Source: Pyrinomonas methylaliphatogenes
GTDB taxonomy: Bacteria > Acidobacteriota > Blastocatellia > Pyrinomonadales > Pyrinomonadaceae
Assembly (NCBI RefSeq): GCF_000820845.2
Contig: NZ_CBXV010000002.1
Span: 62,001 to 126,000, forward strand
Length of the DNA: 64,000 nucleotides
Direction: 5' to 3'
A model generated the notes under the pieces. That model was not told where the DNA came from. It made no database searches and saw only the letters and a list, made by a program, of their open reading frames with translations. A program made the position numbers and the translations under genes. Positions 22,007 to 30,380 of the stretch are shown piece by piece (position 1 is the stretch's first letter; each line of letters begins with the position of its first letter).

Positions 22007-22609
22007 ATGGAACTCACCGTCGCGATCACAGGCGCATCTGGAGCGATCTATGGCTATCGCACGCTGATCCAGCTTGCGGCGAGCGGCGCCGTCGAACGCA
22101 TCAACCTGATCCTCTCGGAGACGGCTCTTACCGTGATTCGCGTCGAACTCGGCGCGGACCTGCGCGACGCCAATGGCCGTCGCATCAACGAATGGCTCGG
22201 CCTGCCGCTCGAGTCGAAACTGATCCAATTGCACCGGCTGGACAATCTGGCCGCGCCGCCGTCTTCAGGATCCCATCCGCAAGCCGGCATGATCATCGCG
22301 CCCTGCTCGATGGGCACGCTCGGCGCGATCGCTTCAGGAGCGGGGACGAACTTGATCCATCGTGCGGCTGACGTGACGCTCAAAGAGGGGCGCACGCTCG
22401 TGCTCGTCCCGCGCGAAGCGCCATACAACGCCATCCACTTGGAGAACATGCTGAAGCTCGTGCGCGCTGGGGCGCGCATCATTCCAGCGAGCCCCGCTTT
22501 CTATCACCGCCCGCAGACTATAGAAGAACTGGTTGACCATCTGGTTTATCGCATCCTGGACCAGTTCGGCATCCCCCATAGCCAGCGGACGCGCTGGGGC
22601 GGAGCTTAG
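22007..22609 (+). CDS. ubiX: UbiX-family flavin prenyltransferase
   Basis: This 200-residue flavoprotein has the family signatures AITGASGAIYG at the N-terminus, APCSMGTLGAIASG in the middle, and VLVPREAPYNAIHLENM followed by PASPAFYHRP. UbiX prenylates FMN to prFMN, the cofactor of UbiD-type decarboxylases. No ubiD gene is in the window. A decarboxylase using prFMN is needed in the late futalosine pathway, so a link to the mqn genes is possible but not shown by position. Confidence 0.93.
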   Translation: MELTVAITGASGAIYGYRTLIQLAASGAVERINLILSETALTVIRVELGADLRDANGRRINEWLGLPLESKLIQLHRLDNLAAPPSSGSHPQAGMIIAPCSMGTLGAIASGAGTNLIHRAADVTLKEGRTLVLVPREAPYNAIHLENMLKLVRAGARIIPASPAFYHRPQTIEELVDHLVYRILDQFGIPHSQRTRWGGA

Positions 22610-22634
22610 CGGGAAACTGCGCGCACACAAAACG

Positions 22635-22701
22635 AAAGGGGCCATGATGTCGGTGCTGACAGAGCGATTGCGTAATGCAGACCGGCGCCATGATGCCCCT
22701 T
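22635..22701. repeat. Imperfect inverted repeat between convergent genes
   Basis: AAGGGGCCATGATG near 22635 and CATGATGCCCCTT near 22689 form an imperfect inverted repeat between ubiX and the convergent gene at 22768. It may serve as a shared transcription end; no T-run is evident. Confidence 0.35.
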
Positions 22702-22767
22702 ACGCCCGATCGAAGTCTCCGATCACCGAGACAAAGCGGTCAGCTTCGATGCAGAGGGCCGCGCGCT

Positions 22768-23580
22768 TCATGGTTTCGGTTTGGTCGGCTGAGGTTTCTG
22801 CTCCTTTTGCTCAGGCCCTTCCTCTTCAATGACGCGAACCTTACTGCGGAAGCGCTCAAAGTCCGTATAGCGCACACGCATACGCACATGCACCGTTTGC
22901 CCATTATCGAAAGTTAACACGTCGTCCGCATAAGTGTAGGTCGGAAACCAGTAACGCCCGTCTATGTTTTCGCGGTAGGTCTCAAAGGTCGGGAATCGCT
23001 GTTTGCCTTCGGGCACGCCCTTGCCGCGCGCCTTGACTATTTGTAGATCACGATCATCGACCCAGATGCGCCCTTGAAAGAAACGCTCTTTGGACTTCTT
23101 CGGATCTGGCATGACCTTCGGCGCGACATCGAAGACGTAAGTATCGATCTCGTCTATCCTCTCCTTGCCGACGTAGGTGAAATTGTACTTGTCGATCTTC
23201 GATGCTTCGAGCGCGAAAGGCTCGATGCCGCCGAGATCCTCAAGATCTTCGGGCGTGACGGTGATCTCCGTCAGGGTCGGCACGGGGAAGAAGATGATCT
23301 TCTCGTAACGGTTGCCCTGATCGTCGAAGACGAACTGTGACACACGATGATATTCGCCCGTGATCTGCCCGCCCATGCCGATGGTCTGGATGACAGCATC
23401 GCGTTTGAAACTATATTGATTGAGCGCCTGCCGAAATTCCGTCTCTTTGGCCGCGAAAGCGCGAATGATCGCTTCGATGTTCGGCGGCGCTCCGCCTGCG
23501 TTTGAAACCGCGCTCTGCGCGAAGGTTTGCGCCGGCCATAAAAACAGGGCGAAGAGGAAGATTGAAACTCGTTTGATCAT
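22768..23580 (-). CDS. Secreted protein of unknown function, possibly LolA-like outer-membrane lipoprotein-carrier fold
   Basis: This 270-residue protein has a clear signal peptide (MIKRVSIFLFALFLWPAQTFAQ). The mature part is beta-rich with alternating hydrophobic strands (YNFTYVGKERIDEIDTYVFDV, RIWVDDRDLQIVKARGKG, RYWFPTYTYADDVLTF). This pattern resembles the LolA/LppX-like fold and periplasmic proteins common in Acidobacteriota. The last 20 residues are Glu/Gln/Pro/Lys-rich. I do not recognise a specific family. It is downstream of hisH on the same strand, about 200 nt away, and probably separately expressed. Confidence 0.75.
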   Translation of the reverse strand: MIKRVSIFLFALFLWPAQTFAQSAVSNAGGAPPNIEAIIRAFAAKETEFRQALNQYSFKRDAVIQTIGMGGQITGEYHRVSQFVFDDQGNRYEKIIFFPVPTLTEITVTPEDLEDLGGIEPFALEASKIDKYNFTYVGKERIDEIDTYVFDVAPKVMPDPKKSKERFFQGRIWVDDRDLQIVKARGKGVPEGKQRFPTFETYRENIDGRYWFPTYTYADDVLTFDNGQTVHVRMRVRYTDFERFRSKVRVIEEEGPEQKEQKPQPTKPKP

Positions 23581-23678
23581 AGCCGTCCTACGTCTCGCGC
23601 TCGTTCAGGATGGCAAGATTTGAGATGCCTTCGCTCGCGCTTCACGTTGCCGTCGCAGTCGTCCAAGTCAAAACCGGG

Positions 23679-23777
23679 CGTCCCCCTTCTTCCGACAGTT
23701 CACCGCGCAATATCCGGCGCGACCGAGAAGGGGCTCAGCCCCGTTCGTCCCTCTTCTTCCGACAGTTCGCCGCGCAA
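23679..23777. repeat. Pair of 32-nt direct repeats downstream of hisH
   Basis: Two near-identical 32 nt copies (30 of 32 bases) start at 23679 and 23746, 67 nt apart, sharing CTTCTTCCGACAGTTC and CCGCGCAA. The second copy lies immediately beyond the hisH stop codon. Between them is a small GGGGCT/AGCCCC hairpin. Confidence 0.85.
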
Positions 23778-23784
23778 ATCAGCC

Positions 23785-24408
23785 TCAGCGCACCGGTTCG
23801 GGCGCGATTGCGGCGAAGTTGAGCAGAAGCCTGAGCCCGACCGCCTGACTCTTCTCCGGGTGGAACTGGACGCCGTAGATGTTGCCGCGCGCGACCACGG
23901 AGGCGTATCTTGTGCCGTATTCCGTCTCGCCGATGATGTCCTCTTCGTCCGCAGCGTCGCAGTAGTACGAATGGACGAAATAGAAGAAGGCGTCGTCTTC
24001 GATACAATCGAAGAGCGGATGCGGCGCGCGTTGATGCACCTGATTCCAACCGACCTGCGGCACGCGCAAGCCTTCAGCGAAACGCCGCACGTGACCGCGC
24101 AGCAGTCCCAGTCCAGCCACCGGACCGAATTCTTCGGAGGATTCGAAGAGCATCTGCATGCCAACGCAAACGCCGAGAAGCGGCACGCCCTGTTCAACTC
24201 GCTCTTTTACCAACCGGTCCAGACCGCGCTCTTGCAAAGCGCGCATGCACGCGCCGAAAGCGCCGACGCCGGGCAGCACCAACCGTTCGGCCTCGCGCAA
24301 GACTCGTTCGTCTCCGCTCAGCAGCGCCGCGCAACCGGCGGCCTGAAAGGCCTTCTCAACCGAGCGTAAGTTTCCAACGCCGTAATCGATGATCGCAACT
24401 CGCGTCAC
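23785..24408 (-). CDS. hisH: Imidazole glycerol phosphate synthase, glutaminase subunit HisH
   Basis: A GTG start at 24408, preceded by AGGAAGAGGCGTT, gives 207 residues with the expected N-terminus TRVAIIDYGVGNLRSV. The longer open frame to 24744 overlaps hisB and is not conserved. The glutaminase nucleophile Cys is in LLGVCVGMQMLF, and the His-Glu pair is in GVQFHPEKS. HisH supplies ammonia to HisF, which is encoded in the other his cluster. It is the last gene of the hisZ-led operon. Confidence 0.95.
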   Translation of the reverse strand: MTRVAIIDYGVGNLRSVEKAFQAAGCAALLSGDERVLREAERLVLPGVGAFGACMRALQERGLDRLVKERVEQGVPLLGVCVGMQMLFESSEEFGPVAGLGLLRGHVRRFAEGLRVPQVGWNQVHQRAPHPLFDCIEDDAFFYFVHSYYCDAADEEDIIGETEYGTRYASVVARGNIYGVQFHPEKSQAVGLRLLLNFAAIAPEPVR

Positions 24409-24464
24409 AACGCCTCTTCCTTTTCGCGGTTCCGAGTCCAGCCGATCGAAGTCCCGCGTTTCGA

Positions 24465-25070
24465 TCAAAGCACGCCCTTCGTGCTTGGCACGCCCGGCAC
24501 GCGCGGATCGAGCTCGACGGCGCGCCGGAGCGCACGCGCGACCGCTTTGAAACATGCTTCCAGAACGTGATGCGTGTTGCGTCCGCGCAGAAGGTCTATG
24601 TGCAGGTTGCAACGCGCTTCGTGCGCGAACGAACGCCAGAAGTGCTCGGCCATCTCGACCGAGAAGTTGCCGATCTTTTGCCGTCTGGTCGGCAGGTTGT
24701 AGACGAAATAGGCGCGTCCCGACAGATCCACGACGGCGCGGCAAAGCGCTTCATCCATCGGCACAGTCGCTTCGCCGTAACGCGCGATGCCCTTCTTCTC
24801 GCCAAGCGCTTGAGCGAAGGCTTGACCGAGCGCGATGCCGACATCCTCGATCGAATGATGATCGTCAACCTGTAGATCGCCGCGACATTCCACTTCGAGA
24901 TCGAACAAGCCATGGCGCGCGAACAGTTCGAGCATGTGATCGAAAAAGCCTATGCCGGTCAAAATGCGCGCTTCCCCCCGCCCATCGAGCGCAATATGCA
25001 CGCGCACTTGCGTTTCGAGCGTTTGCCGTTCGATCCGCGCCGAACGGCTTTGCGCTTTGACATCCATCAT
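24465..25070 (-). CDS. hisB: Imidazoleglycerol-phosphate dehydratase HisB
   Basis: The start at ATG 25070 is preceded by AAAGGAGACTCG and gives 201 residues; the open frame extends to 25145 but without a comparable ribosome site. The two Mn-binding histidine motifs of the family are visible: FFDHMLELFARHG and DDHHSIEDVGIALG in the first half, and HFWRSFAHEA with RGRNTHHVLEACFK in the second. It is the monofunctional dehydratase without a phosphatase domain, in agreement with a separate HisN-like phosphatase elsewhere. Confidence 0.96.
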   Translation of the reverse strand: MMDVKAQSRSARIERQTLETQVRVHIALDGRGEARILTGIGFFDHMLELFARHGLFDLEVECRGDLQVDDHHSIEDVGIALGQAFAQALGEKKGIARYGEATVPMDEALCRAVVDLSGRAYFVYNLPTRRQKIGNFSVEMAEHFWRSFAHEARCNLHIDLLRGRNTHHVLEACFKAVARALRRAVELDPRVPGVPSTKGVL

Positions 25071-25141
25071 CGAGTCTCCTTTCGCCACTTGCGCCGCGAC
25101 CGCAGCGCGAAGATAGCAGGCGTTCGACAACCGAGCTTCGT

Positions 25142-27547
25142 TCAACTTCGCGCGAAGATTTCGCGCAGCGCTTCGATCAAAAGATCGTTCTCTTCAGGTC
25201 TGCCGACGCTCACGCGAAAACAGTCGGCGAGCATCGGATAGCCGCTCACGTCGCGGATGAGTATGCCGCGCCGCAACAATTCATCGTAGACGCGACGCGG
25301 TTCAATCCTCGAGCGAACGAGGATGAAGTTCGCCTTCGACGGGACGGGAGAGAGTCCGCTTATCTCCTGCAACGCTTCGAAGAGCCGCTCCCGTTCGCGG
25401 ATCAACGCCTGGACCAGCGGCAGAAGCTCAGCGTCGTACATCTCGAGCGCCACCTCCGCCGCGATCTGCGAAAAGGCGTTGAGGTTGTAGGGAAGCACGG
25501 CTTTGCCGATCTCGCGCGCAATCTCCGGCGCGGCGAGAGCGTAACCGACGCGCCAACCGGCCATCGCCATCGCCTTCGAGAAGGTGCGAAAGACGATCAA
25601 GTTCGGATGCGCGCGCAAGAGGTTGGCCGCCGATCGTTCGGCGAACTCGAAATAGGCTTCATCCACGACGATGAGACCGCTTGCTTTTTCGAGCAAGCGA
25701 ACGAGATCATCCTCCTCGATTACGCCGCCCGTTGGATTGTTGGGCGAGCAGATGATCGTTAAGTCCGGGTCTTCGCGCTCGATCGCACGGCGAAGCGCAG
25801 CGACATCGAAGGTCAGCCGTTCAGTGAGCGGCACGCTCAACACGTCCGCTCCCAGAACCGTGGCGATCTGTCTGTAGAGAGCGAAAGTCGGTTCGGACAA
25901 AAGCGCGCGGCGACCTTCACCGAGCGTGACCATCATGGTCGCCTGAATCAGCTCGTTCGACCCGTTGCCGACGATGATCCCCTCTTCGTCCCAACCGGCG
26001 AAGGCCGCAAGTTTTCGCCGCAACTCTACTGGCACGAAATCCGGATAGCGCGACCAAGCGCGCCGTTCGAAACGTCGCAGAGCTTCGCGCTTGATCCTTT
26101 CGGGCGCGTCGAACGGGTTCTCGTTCTGATTCACTTTGATGGGCGCGCGCTCGGAGCGCAACGTGTAAGCGCGGAGTTCGCGGACGCGCGGCTTGATCCG
26201 CTTCAAAGCGACGCGCAAACCATCATCCATCGTCGCCGAAACATCCTGCGTCGCTTGCTGGTCCAGTCGGATGAGCGCCGAGCGTGCGTGCGCTTCCAAG
26301 CCTTCGGCGCGCGCGAAAACGGCGATCATCCGAGCGGTGCGTTCGAGTTCCTCTCTGGAGTAGCGAAGCATGCTCGCGCGGCGCGTGAAATCGTAAACGC
26401 CGAGCGCGGACGAAAAACGCGCCGCTCCGCCCGTTGGCAGCACATGATTCGGACCGGCGAAATAATCGCCGACGACTTCGGGCGTGTAAGCTCCGAGGAA
26501 GATTGCGCCCGCATGCTTGATCTTGTCAGCGATGGCTTCCGCATCGCGCGCGATGATCTCCAGATGCTCCGGCGCTAGTTCGTTCACCACCGCGCACGCC
26601 TCATCCATATCGCCGACGACGATGAGCGCGCCGTAGTTTCTGAGCGAAGCTTCGACGATCGCGCGCCGCGGCAACATTTCGAGTTGAATTTCGATCTCGC
26701 GCCGAACCGCATCGGCTAAATCGCCCCGCGTCGTCACGAGCACGACCGCCGCCTCCTCGTCGTGCTCGGCCTGGGCCAGCAGATCGGCTGCCACGGAGCG
26801 CGCATCCGCCGTCTCGTCGGCGATGATGGCGACCTCGCTCGGGCCGGCGATGGAATCGATCCCGACGACGCCGAAGACGAGCCGCTTCGCCGCGGCGACG
26901 TACTTGTTCCCCGGCCCGGTGATTTTGTCAACGCGCGGCACGGTCCGTGTGCCGTAGGCGAGCGCGGCGATGGCCTGCGCGCCGCCCACTTTGTAAACTT
27001 CGCTCACGCCAAGCTCGACCAGCGCGGCGGCGACCGCCGGATTTTCGGCGAGCGTTTGTGGCGGGGTGGCGACGACGATCCGTTCGACGCCGGCGACCTG
27101 CGCGGGGATGACGTTCATCAACACTGACGATGGATAGCTGGCCGTTCCGCCCGGCACGTAGAGTCCGGCCCGTTCGATGGGGCGCACGCGCTGGCCCAGC
27201 CGCGTTCCGTTCGAGCGCATCTCCCAAGAACGTTCGCGCTGCCGTTCGTGAAAGGCGCGGATGCGCCGCGCAGCCTCACGCATCACGTCGCGCACTTCGC
27301 GCTCCAAACGCGCCGCCGCATGATGCAACTCATCTTCGCTCGCGCGCAATCTATCGCACGTCAGTTCGACGCCATCGAAGCGCGCCGTATACTCGATCAA
27401 AGCCTCATCGCCTCGGCGCTTCACGTTTTCGATGATGGCGGCGACCTCTCGCATAAGATCCGCATCGAGCGCCACGTTACGCCCAGCGATACGTTCCAAT
27501 CTCGCTCTTCTCCGCTGCTTCTCGTCTGCCCCTATGAGTTCGATCAT
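25142..27547 (-). CDS. Fused histidinol dehydrogenase / histidinol-phosphate aminotransferase (HisD-HisC)
   Basis: One uninterrupted frame of 801 residues starts at ATG 27547. Residues about 1-425 are HisD, with GPGNKYV, IAGPSEVAIIAD, APEHLEI and a GPNHVLPT segment. Residues about 440-801 are HisC, with IKVNQNENPF, CSPNNPTGG, VVDEAYFEF and the PLP lysine in FRTFSKAMAMAGWRVGY. No stop separates them; an internal ATG at 26230 begins the HisC part but has only a weak upstream site. The fused enzyme would perform the aminotransferase step and the final two-step oxidation to histidine. The start overlaps the hisG stop as ATGA. The upstream open extension to 27724 lies in hisG and is ignored. Confidence 0.93.
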   Translation of the reverse strand: MIELIGADEKQRRRARLERIAGRNVALDADLMREVAAIIENVKRRGDEALIEYTARFDGVELTCDRLRASEDELHHAAARLEREVRDVMREAARRIRAFHERQRERSWEMRSNGTRLGQRVRPIERAGLYVPGGTASYPSSVLMNVIPAQVAGVERIVVATPPQTLAENPAVAAALVELGVSEVYKVGGAQAIAALAYGTRTVPRVDKITGPGNKYVAAAKRLVFGVVGIDSIAGPSEVAIIADETADARSVAADLLAQAEHDEEAAVVLVTTRGDLADAVRREIEIQLEMLPRRAIVEASLRNYGALIVVGDMDEACAVVNELAPEHLEIIARDAEAIADKIKHAGAIFLGAYTPEVVGDYFAGPNHVLPTGGAARFSSALGVYDFTRRASMLRYSREELERTARMIAVFARAEGLEAHARSALIRLDQQATQDVSATMDDGLRVALKRIKPRVRELRAYTLRSERAPIKVNQNENPFDAPERIKREALRRFERRAWSRYPDFVPVELRRKLAAFAGWDEEGIIVGNGSNELIQATMMVTLGEGRRALLSEPTFALYRQIATVLGADVLSVPLTERLTFDVAALRRAIEREDPDLTIICSPNNPTGGVIEEDDLVRLLEKASGLIVVDEAYFEFAERSAANLLRAHPNLIVFRTFSKAMAMAGWRVGYALAAPEIAREIGKAVLPYNLNAFSQIAAEVALEMYDAELLPLVQALIRERERLFEALQEISGLSPVPSKANFILVRSRIEPRRVYDELLRRGILIRDVSGYPMLADCFRVSVGRPEENDLLIEALREIFARS

Positions 27548-28203
27548 CCTTCTCGCTCCGACGCTCGACCGAGCGCGGCGATCAACTCCGCCATCGCTTC
27601 GGCCTTCAGTTGATAGCTGGCGCGGTTGGCGACCAACCGCCCCGTCGATTCCGCGATCACCTCGACCACCTGCAAACCGTTCTCCGCGAGCGTCCGCCCC
27701 GTCTCGACCAGATCGACGATGCAATCGCTCAGACCAAGCACCGGCGCGAGTTCGACCGAACCGGCCAACTCGATGATCTCCACCGGAATGCCGCGCCGTC
27801 CGAAATGTGCCGCCGCGATGCGCGGGTACTTGGTCGCCACGCGCAACATGCCGAGATTGCGCGTAACATCGTCAGGCCCCTTCGCCGCGACGGCGATGCG
27901 ACATCGGTTGATGCCCAGATCGAGGGGCTGCAAAACGTCCGCCTCGGCTTCCATCAACACATCCCGCCCGACGATGCCACAATCGGCAATGCCGTGCTCG
28001 ACGTAAACCGGAACGTCAGCCGGTTTGACGAAAACGAGACGATAGCGCCCGCGGCGATCGTATGCCGTTAAACGGCGCGAGCCATTGAGGGTCTCATCGA
28101 GCTCAATGCCGGCACGCAGAAGAAGGCGCTGCGCCTCCTCTTGCATACGCCCCTTGGCGAGAGCGATCGTCAACTTTGTCAACTCTTCCCGTTCCATCCG
28201 CAA
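27544..28203 (-). CDS. hisG: ATP phosphoribosyltransferase catalytic subunit, short form HisG
   Basis: This 219-residue HisG lacks the C-terminal regulatory domain of the long form. Signatures are ALAKGRM at the N-terminus, DCGIVGRDVLME in the PBP-like fold, and the PRPP-binding region GSVELAPVLGLSDCIVDLVETG. The short form needs HisZ for activity and feedback control, and hisZ lies just upstream. The stop codon overlaps the hisD-hisC start, which suggests translational coupling. It catalyses the first step of histidine synthesis. Confidence 0.96.
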   Translation of the reverse strand: MRMEREELTKLTIALAKGRMQEEAQRLLLRAGIELDETLNGSRRLTAYDRRGRYRLVFVKPADVPVYVEHGIADCGIVGRDVLMEAEADVLQPLDLGINRCRIAVAAKGPDDVTRNLGMLRVATKYPRIAAAHFGRRGIPVEIIELAGSVELAPVLGLSDCIVDLVETGRTLAENGLQVVEVIAESTGRLVANRASYQLKAEAMAELIAALGRASEREG

Positions 28204-28231
28204 TCTCCGAAAAGAGGACGCCCCTTGCGTT

Positions 28232-29335
28232 TCAGAACTCGATCAACACACGTTCATCCGCTTCCCTTAACCGCAAAGCCGAACGGAATAGCGCGATCCG
28301 ATCTTCATCGCGCAATCGCGCGCCGCCATCCCCTGCATCTTGCGCACCACGGCGACGCCAAAGCACGTCGGTCAGAGAGTCGAGGTCGAAGATGAAGCCG
28401 ATCGCCGGTTCCGCGCGCCCGAAGTTCGCCGTTAGACCATCGTAACGACCGCCGTTCCCCACTCTCACGCCCAACCCGCGGACGTATATGCGAAAGACCA
28501 GCCCCGTGTAGTAATCTAGCTCCGAAACGTCGCCCAAATCGATCTCGAAACTGTCGGCCAGACCGAGCGCCTCGAGAGCCCGCCAAAGCGCCTCTAAGTT
28601 TTCGAGCGCACGACGCGAACGCTCGTTGACGATCAGATGGCGCGCGCGATCGAACATCTCGCTCTTTCCGGCCAAACGAGTCAACTGCGCAAAAGCGATG
28701 CAATCTTCCGCCGGAGCGTAGGGAGCGAGAAACTCGCGCAGCTCCGAAGCGTTACGCGCATCGATCAACTGCCGCAGATGCTCGCGCGCCGTCTCATCAA
28801 GTTTCAAGTTCTCCGCGACGCCATTGAAGACCTCGACGTCGTTCAACGTGATGCGATAGTCTCCCGCGAGACCCAAACGGCGTAAGATCTCCGCTGCAAT
28901 CAGCAGGACCTCGAGATCGGCGTTCACCCCGCGCGCGCCGATCAACTCGCAACCGAGATGCGTCGTTTCACGCCGCCACTCGGCGTGCGAGCGCGGACGC
29001 TGATGGAACACGGTCGCCGCGTAACAGAAACGCAAAGGCCGCGCCCTTTCAGCAAAAAGCGTCGCCGCCGCGCGCGCCACGCTTGAAGTGATGTCCGGGC
29101 GCAGAGCGAGCAACCGCCCATCGGTATCCGTAAACCGGAAGGCGCGATGCGCTTGGCTGCGCCCCATGCCGCGTTCGAAAAGGGCATAATAGTCGATGGT
29201 CGGCGTGACGATCTCCTCGTAAGACCAACCGCGGAAAACCGCCATGGCGAGATCCTCAACGTCGCGACGCAAACGAGCTTGCGAGCCGAAGTAATACTTC
29301 ATCCCAACCGGGATCTTCGATAGCGGTTCGCTCAT
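28232..29335 (-). CDS. hisZ: ATP phosphoribosyltransferase regulatory subunit HisZ
   Basis: This 367-residue protein resembles the catalytic core of histidyl-tRNA synthetase: motif 2-like LRFCYAATVFHQRPR, motif 3-like GNGGRYDGL, and ALRPDITSSVARA. It has no anticodon-binding domain and lies next to short-form hisG, so it is HisZ, the regulatory partner that confers histidine sensing, not a true HisRS. It is the first structural gene after the his leader, with GGAG 9 nt before ATG 29335. Confidence 0.95.
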   Translation of the reverse strand: MSEPLSKIPVGMKYYFGSQARLRRDVEDLAMAVFRGWSYEEIVTPTIDYYALFERGMGRSQAHRAFRFTDTDGRLLALRPDITSSVARAAATLFAERARPLRFCYAATVFHQRPRSHAEWRRETTHLGCELIGARGVNADLEVLLIAAEILRRLGLAGDYRITLNDVEVFNGVAENLKLDETAREHLRQLIDARNASELREFLAPYAPAEDCIAFAQLTRLAGKSEMFDRARHLIVNERSRRALENLEALWRALEALGLADSFEIDLGDVSELDYYTGLVFRIYVRGLGVRVGNGGRYDGLTANFGRAEPAIGFIFDLDSLTDVLWRRRGAQDAGDGGARLRDEDRIALFRSALRLREADERVLIEF

Positions 29336-29350
29336 CTTTGCTCCAAACTG

Positions 29351-29388
29351 AAAGGCCTGCTGCGAATCATCCTCGGCAGCAGGCCTTT
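29351..29388 (-). terminator. Attenuator hairpin in the his leader
   Basis: A perfect 13-bp stem pairs 29351-29363 with 29376-29388 (AAAGGCCTGCTGC and its complement) across a 12 nt loop, between the leader peptide and hisZ. On the transcribed strand it ends in CCTTTCAGTTT, a modest U-rich tail. A competing pairing is possible: the leader's GGCGGCAG (29436-29429) can pair with CTGCTGCC (29382-29375) and block the stem, the classical antiterminator logic. Confidence 0.75.
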
Positions 29389-29414
29389 TAGATTCAGCTC
29401 AATCTTTCAGCGAT

Positions 29415-29495
29415 CTACAGCAAGACCTCTGCCGCCACCTCCGCTCCGCGCGGATGATGCACGTGATGGCGATGGTTCAAGAGGTCGCGGCACAT
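29415..29495 (-). CDS. hisL: His operon leader peptide (HisL-type), 26 residues
   Basis: A short minus-strand frame runs from ATG 29495 to a TAG at 29415 and encodes a 26-residue peptide containing NHRHHVHHPRG, that is five histidines in seven residues. It lies between a good promoter (29559-29588) and a terminator-like hairpin, 80 nt before hisZ. Ribosome stalling on the His codons when charged tRNA-His is scarce would favour the antiterminator and let transcription enter the operon. The function is inferred from the classical his attenuation model; the His run and arrangement are seen directly. Confidence 0.82.
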   Translation of the reverse strand: MCRDLLNHRHHVHHPRGAEVAAEVLL

Positions 29496-29558
29496 AGGAC
29501 TTACCGGAAACCTTCGACTGCTGACGCCACCTACTGAAGTAGCGTCCAGCTTCGGGTT

Positions 29559-29588
29559 CTTATAGCCGAGAGAGGAGGCCTCTGTCAA
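29559..29588 (-). promoter_or_regulatory. Sigma-70-type promoter of the his operon
   Basis: On the minus strand TTGACA (29588-29583) and TATAAG (29564-29559) are separated by 18 nt. Transcription would start near 29552, about 57 nt before the leader peptide ATG. Confidence 0.75.
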
Positions 29589-29830
29589 ACGAGCGAAAAC
29601 ACGCCTCCAATCTCAAAGCGCCCAGAGCCTCTCTTAGACTGGTTATGAACCCGCCATCGCAGCGCGGCGCTTTCGCTTAAGCTGGCCGTCACACTAAAGA
29701 TCGCTGCGAAGCGAGATCGCTTTGCAGCTTGATCGCGCAAGGACCGCCGCGCAAACGGACGAAGTCCGCCCACCCAACAACTCCCGCCACAAGCACCCAA
29801 CCGCCGGCCCTCACGCAAGCTTCTCAGGCG

Positions 29831-29965
29831 GACTTCTGTGCGGGCTGGCCCGATTGCCTAGTGATCGAGATAGGGCGGCTCCGAACCTCTGTGCGGGCGT
29901 GGCCTGATTGGATGGGCAGAGACAAGACCGTCCGCGCCGAACTTCTGTGCGGGCGTGGCCCGATT
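29831..29965. repeat. Three spaced direct repeats of about 26 nt in a gene-free stretch
   Basis: Copies start at 29831, 29884 and 29940 and share CTCTGTGCGGGC or CTTCTGTGCGGGC followed by GTGGCC and GATT. The intervals are 53 and 56 nt. The rest of the gap between the his promoter and 30105 shows no gene. Confidence 0.8.
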
Positions 29966-30104
29966 TTTGCATCCCTTACCCAATGGACCATCCCGATTGC
30001 ATCGAAAGCATACGTGAACGGAGATGGGACGATGACTCCCGCTCCCTCAGTCTGCAGATTCGAAGCGAGGGAGAGGGACGATAACGATAAGGAGAACGAA
30101 GAGA

Positions 30105-30380
30105 ATGATTCTCGACATCCTAGGTTGGATCGTCTTCGGATTGATCGTCGGATTGATCGCCAAGGCGATCATGCCCGGCAAAGATCCCGGCGGCGCGATC
30201 GTCACCATCGTGCTCGGCATCGTCGGCGCGATCATCGGCGGTTTCATCGGGCGAAATTTACTCGGAAGACACGATGTCAACGAGTCATTTTCGCTGACCG
30301 GCCTGTTGCTGGCGGTGCTCGGCGCGATCATCGTGCTGGCGATCTATCGCTTGGCGACGGGTCGTAGCCTGCGCGCCTAA
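30105..30380 (+). CDS. GlsB/YeaQ/YmgE-family small membrane protein
   Basis: This 91-residue protein has three hydrophobic helices and the family signature GWIVFGLIVGLIAK, then MPGKDPGG, then GIVGAIIGGFIGR. The start follows AAGGAGAACGAAGAG. Members are called transglycosylase-associated or stress-response membrane proteins; their real function is unknown. It is a single gene, followed by a weak CCAAAGG/CCTTTGG hairpin at 30414-30440. Confidence 0.9.
   Translation: MILDILGWIVFGLIVGLIAKAIMPGKDPGGAIVTIVLGIVGAIIGGFIGRNLLGRHDVNESFSLTGLLLAVLGAIIVLAIYRLATGRSLRA

Noticed and set aside
24409-24744. Upstream extension of the hisH frame
   Set aside because: It overlaps hisB, is Arg/Ala-rich and unconserved; the GTG at 24408 has a good ribosome site and the conserved HisH N-terminus.
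27548-27724. Upstream extension of the hisD-hisC frame
   Set aside because: It lies inside hisG in another frame and is low in complexity; ATG 27547 overlaps the hisG stop and starts the conserved HisD sequence.
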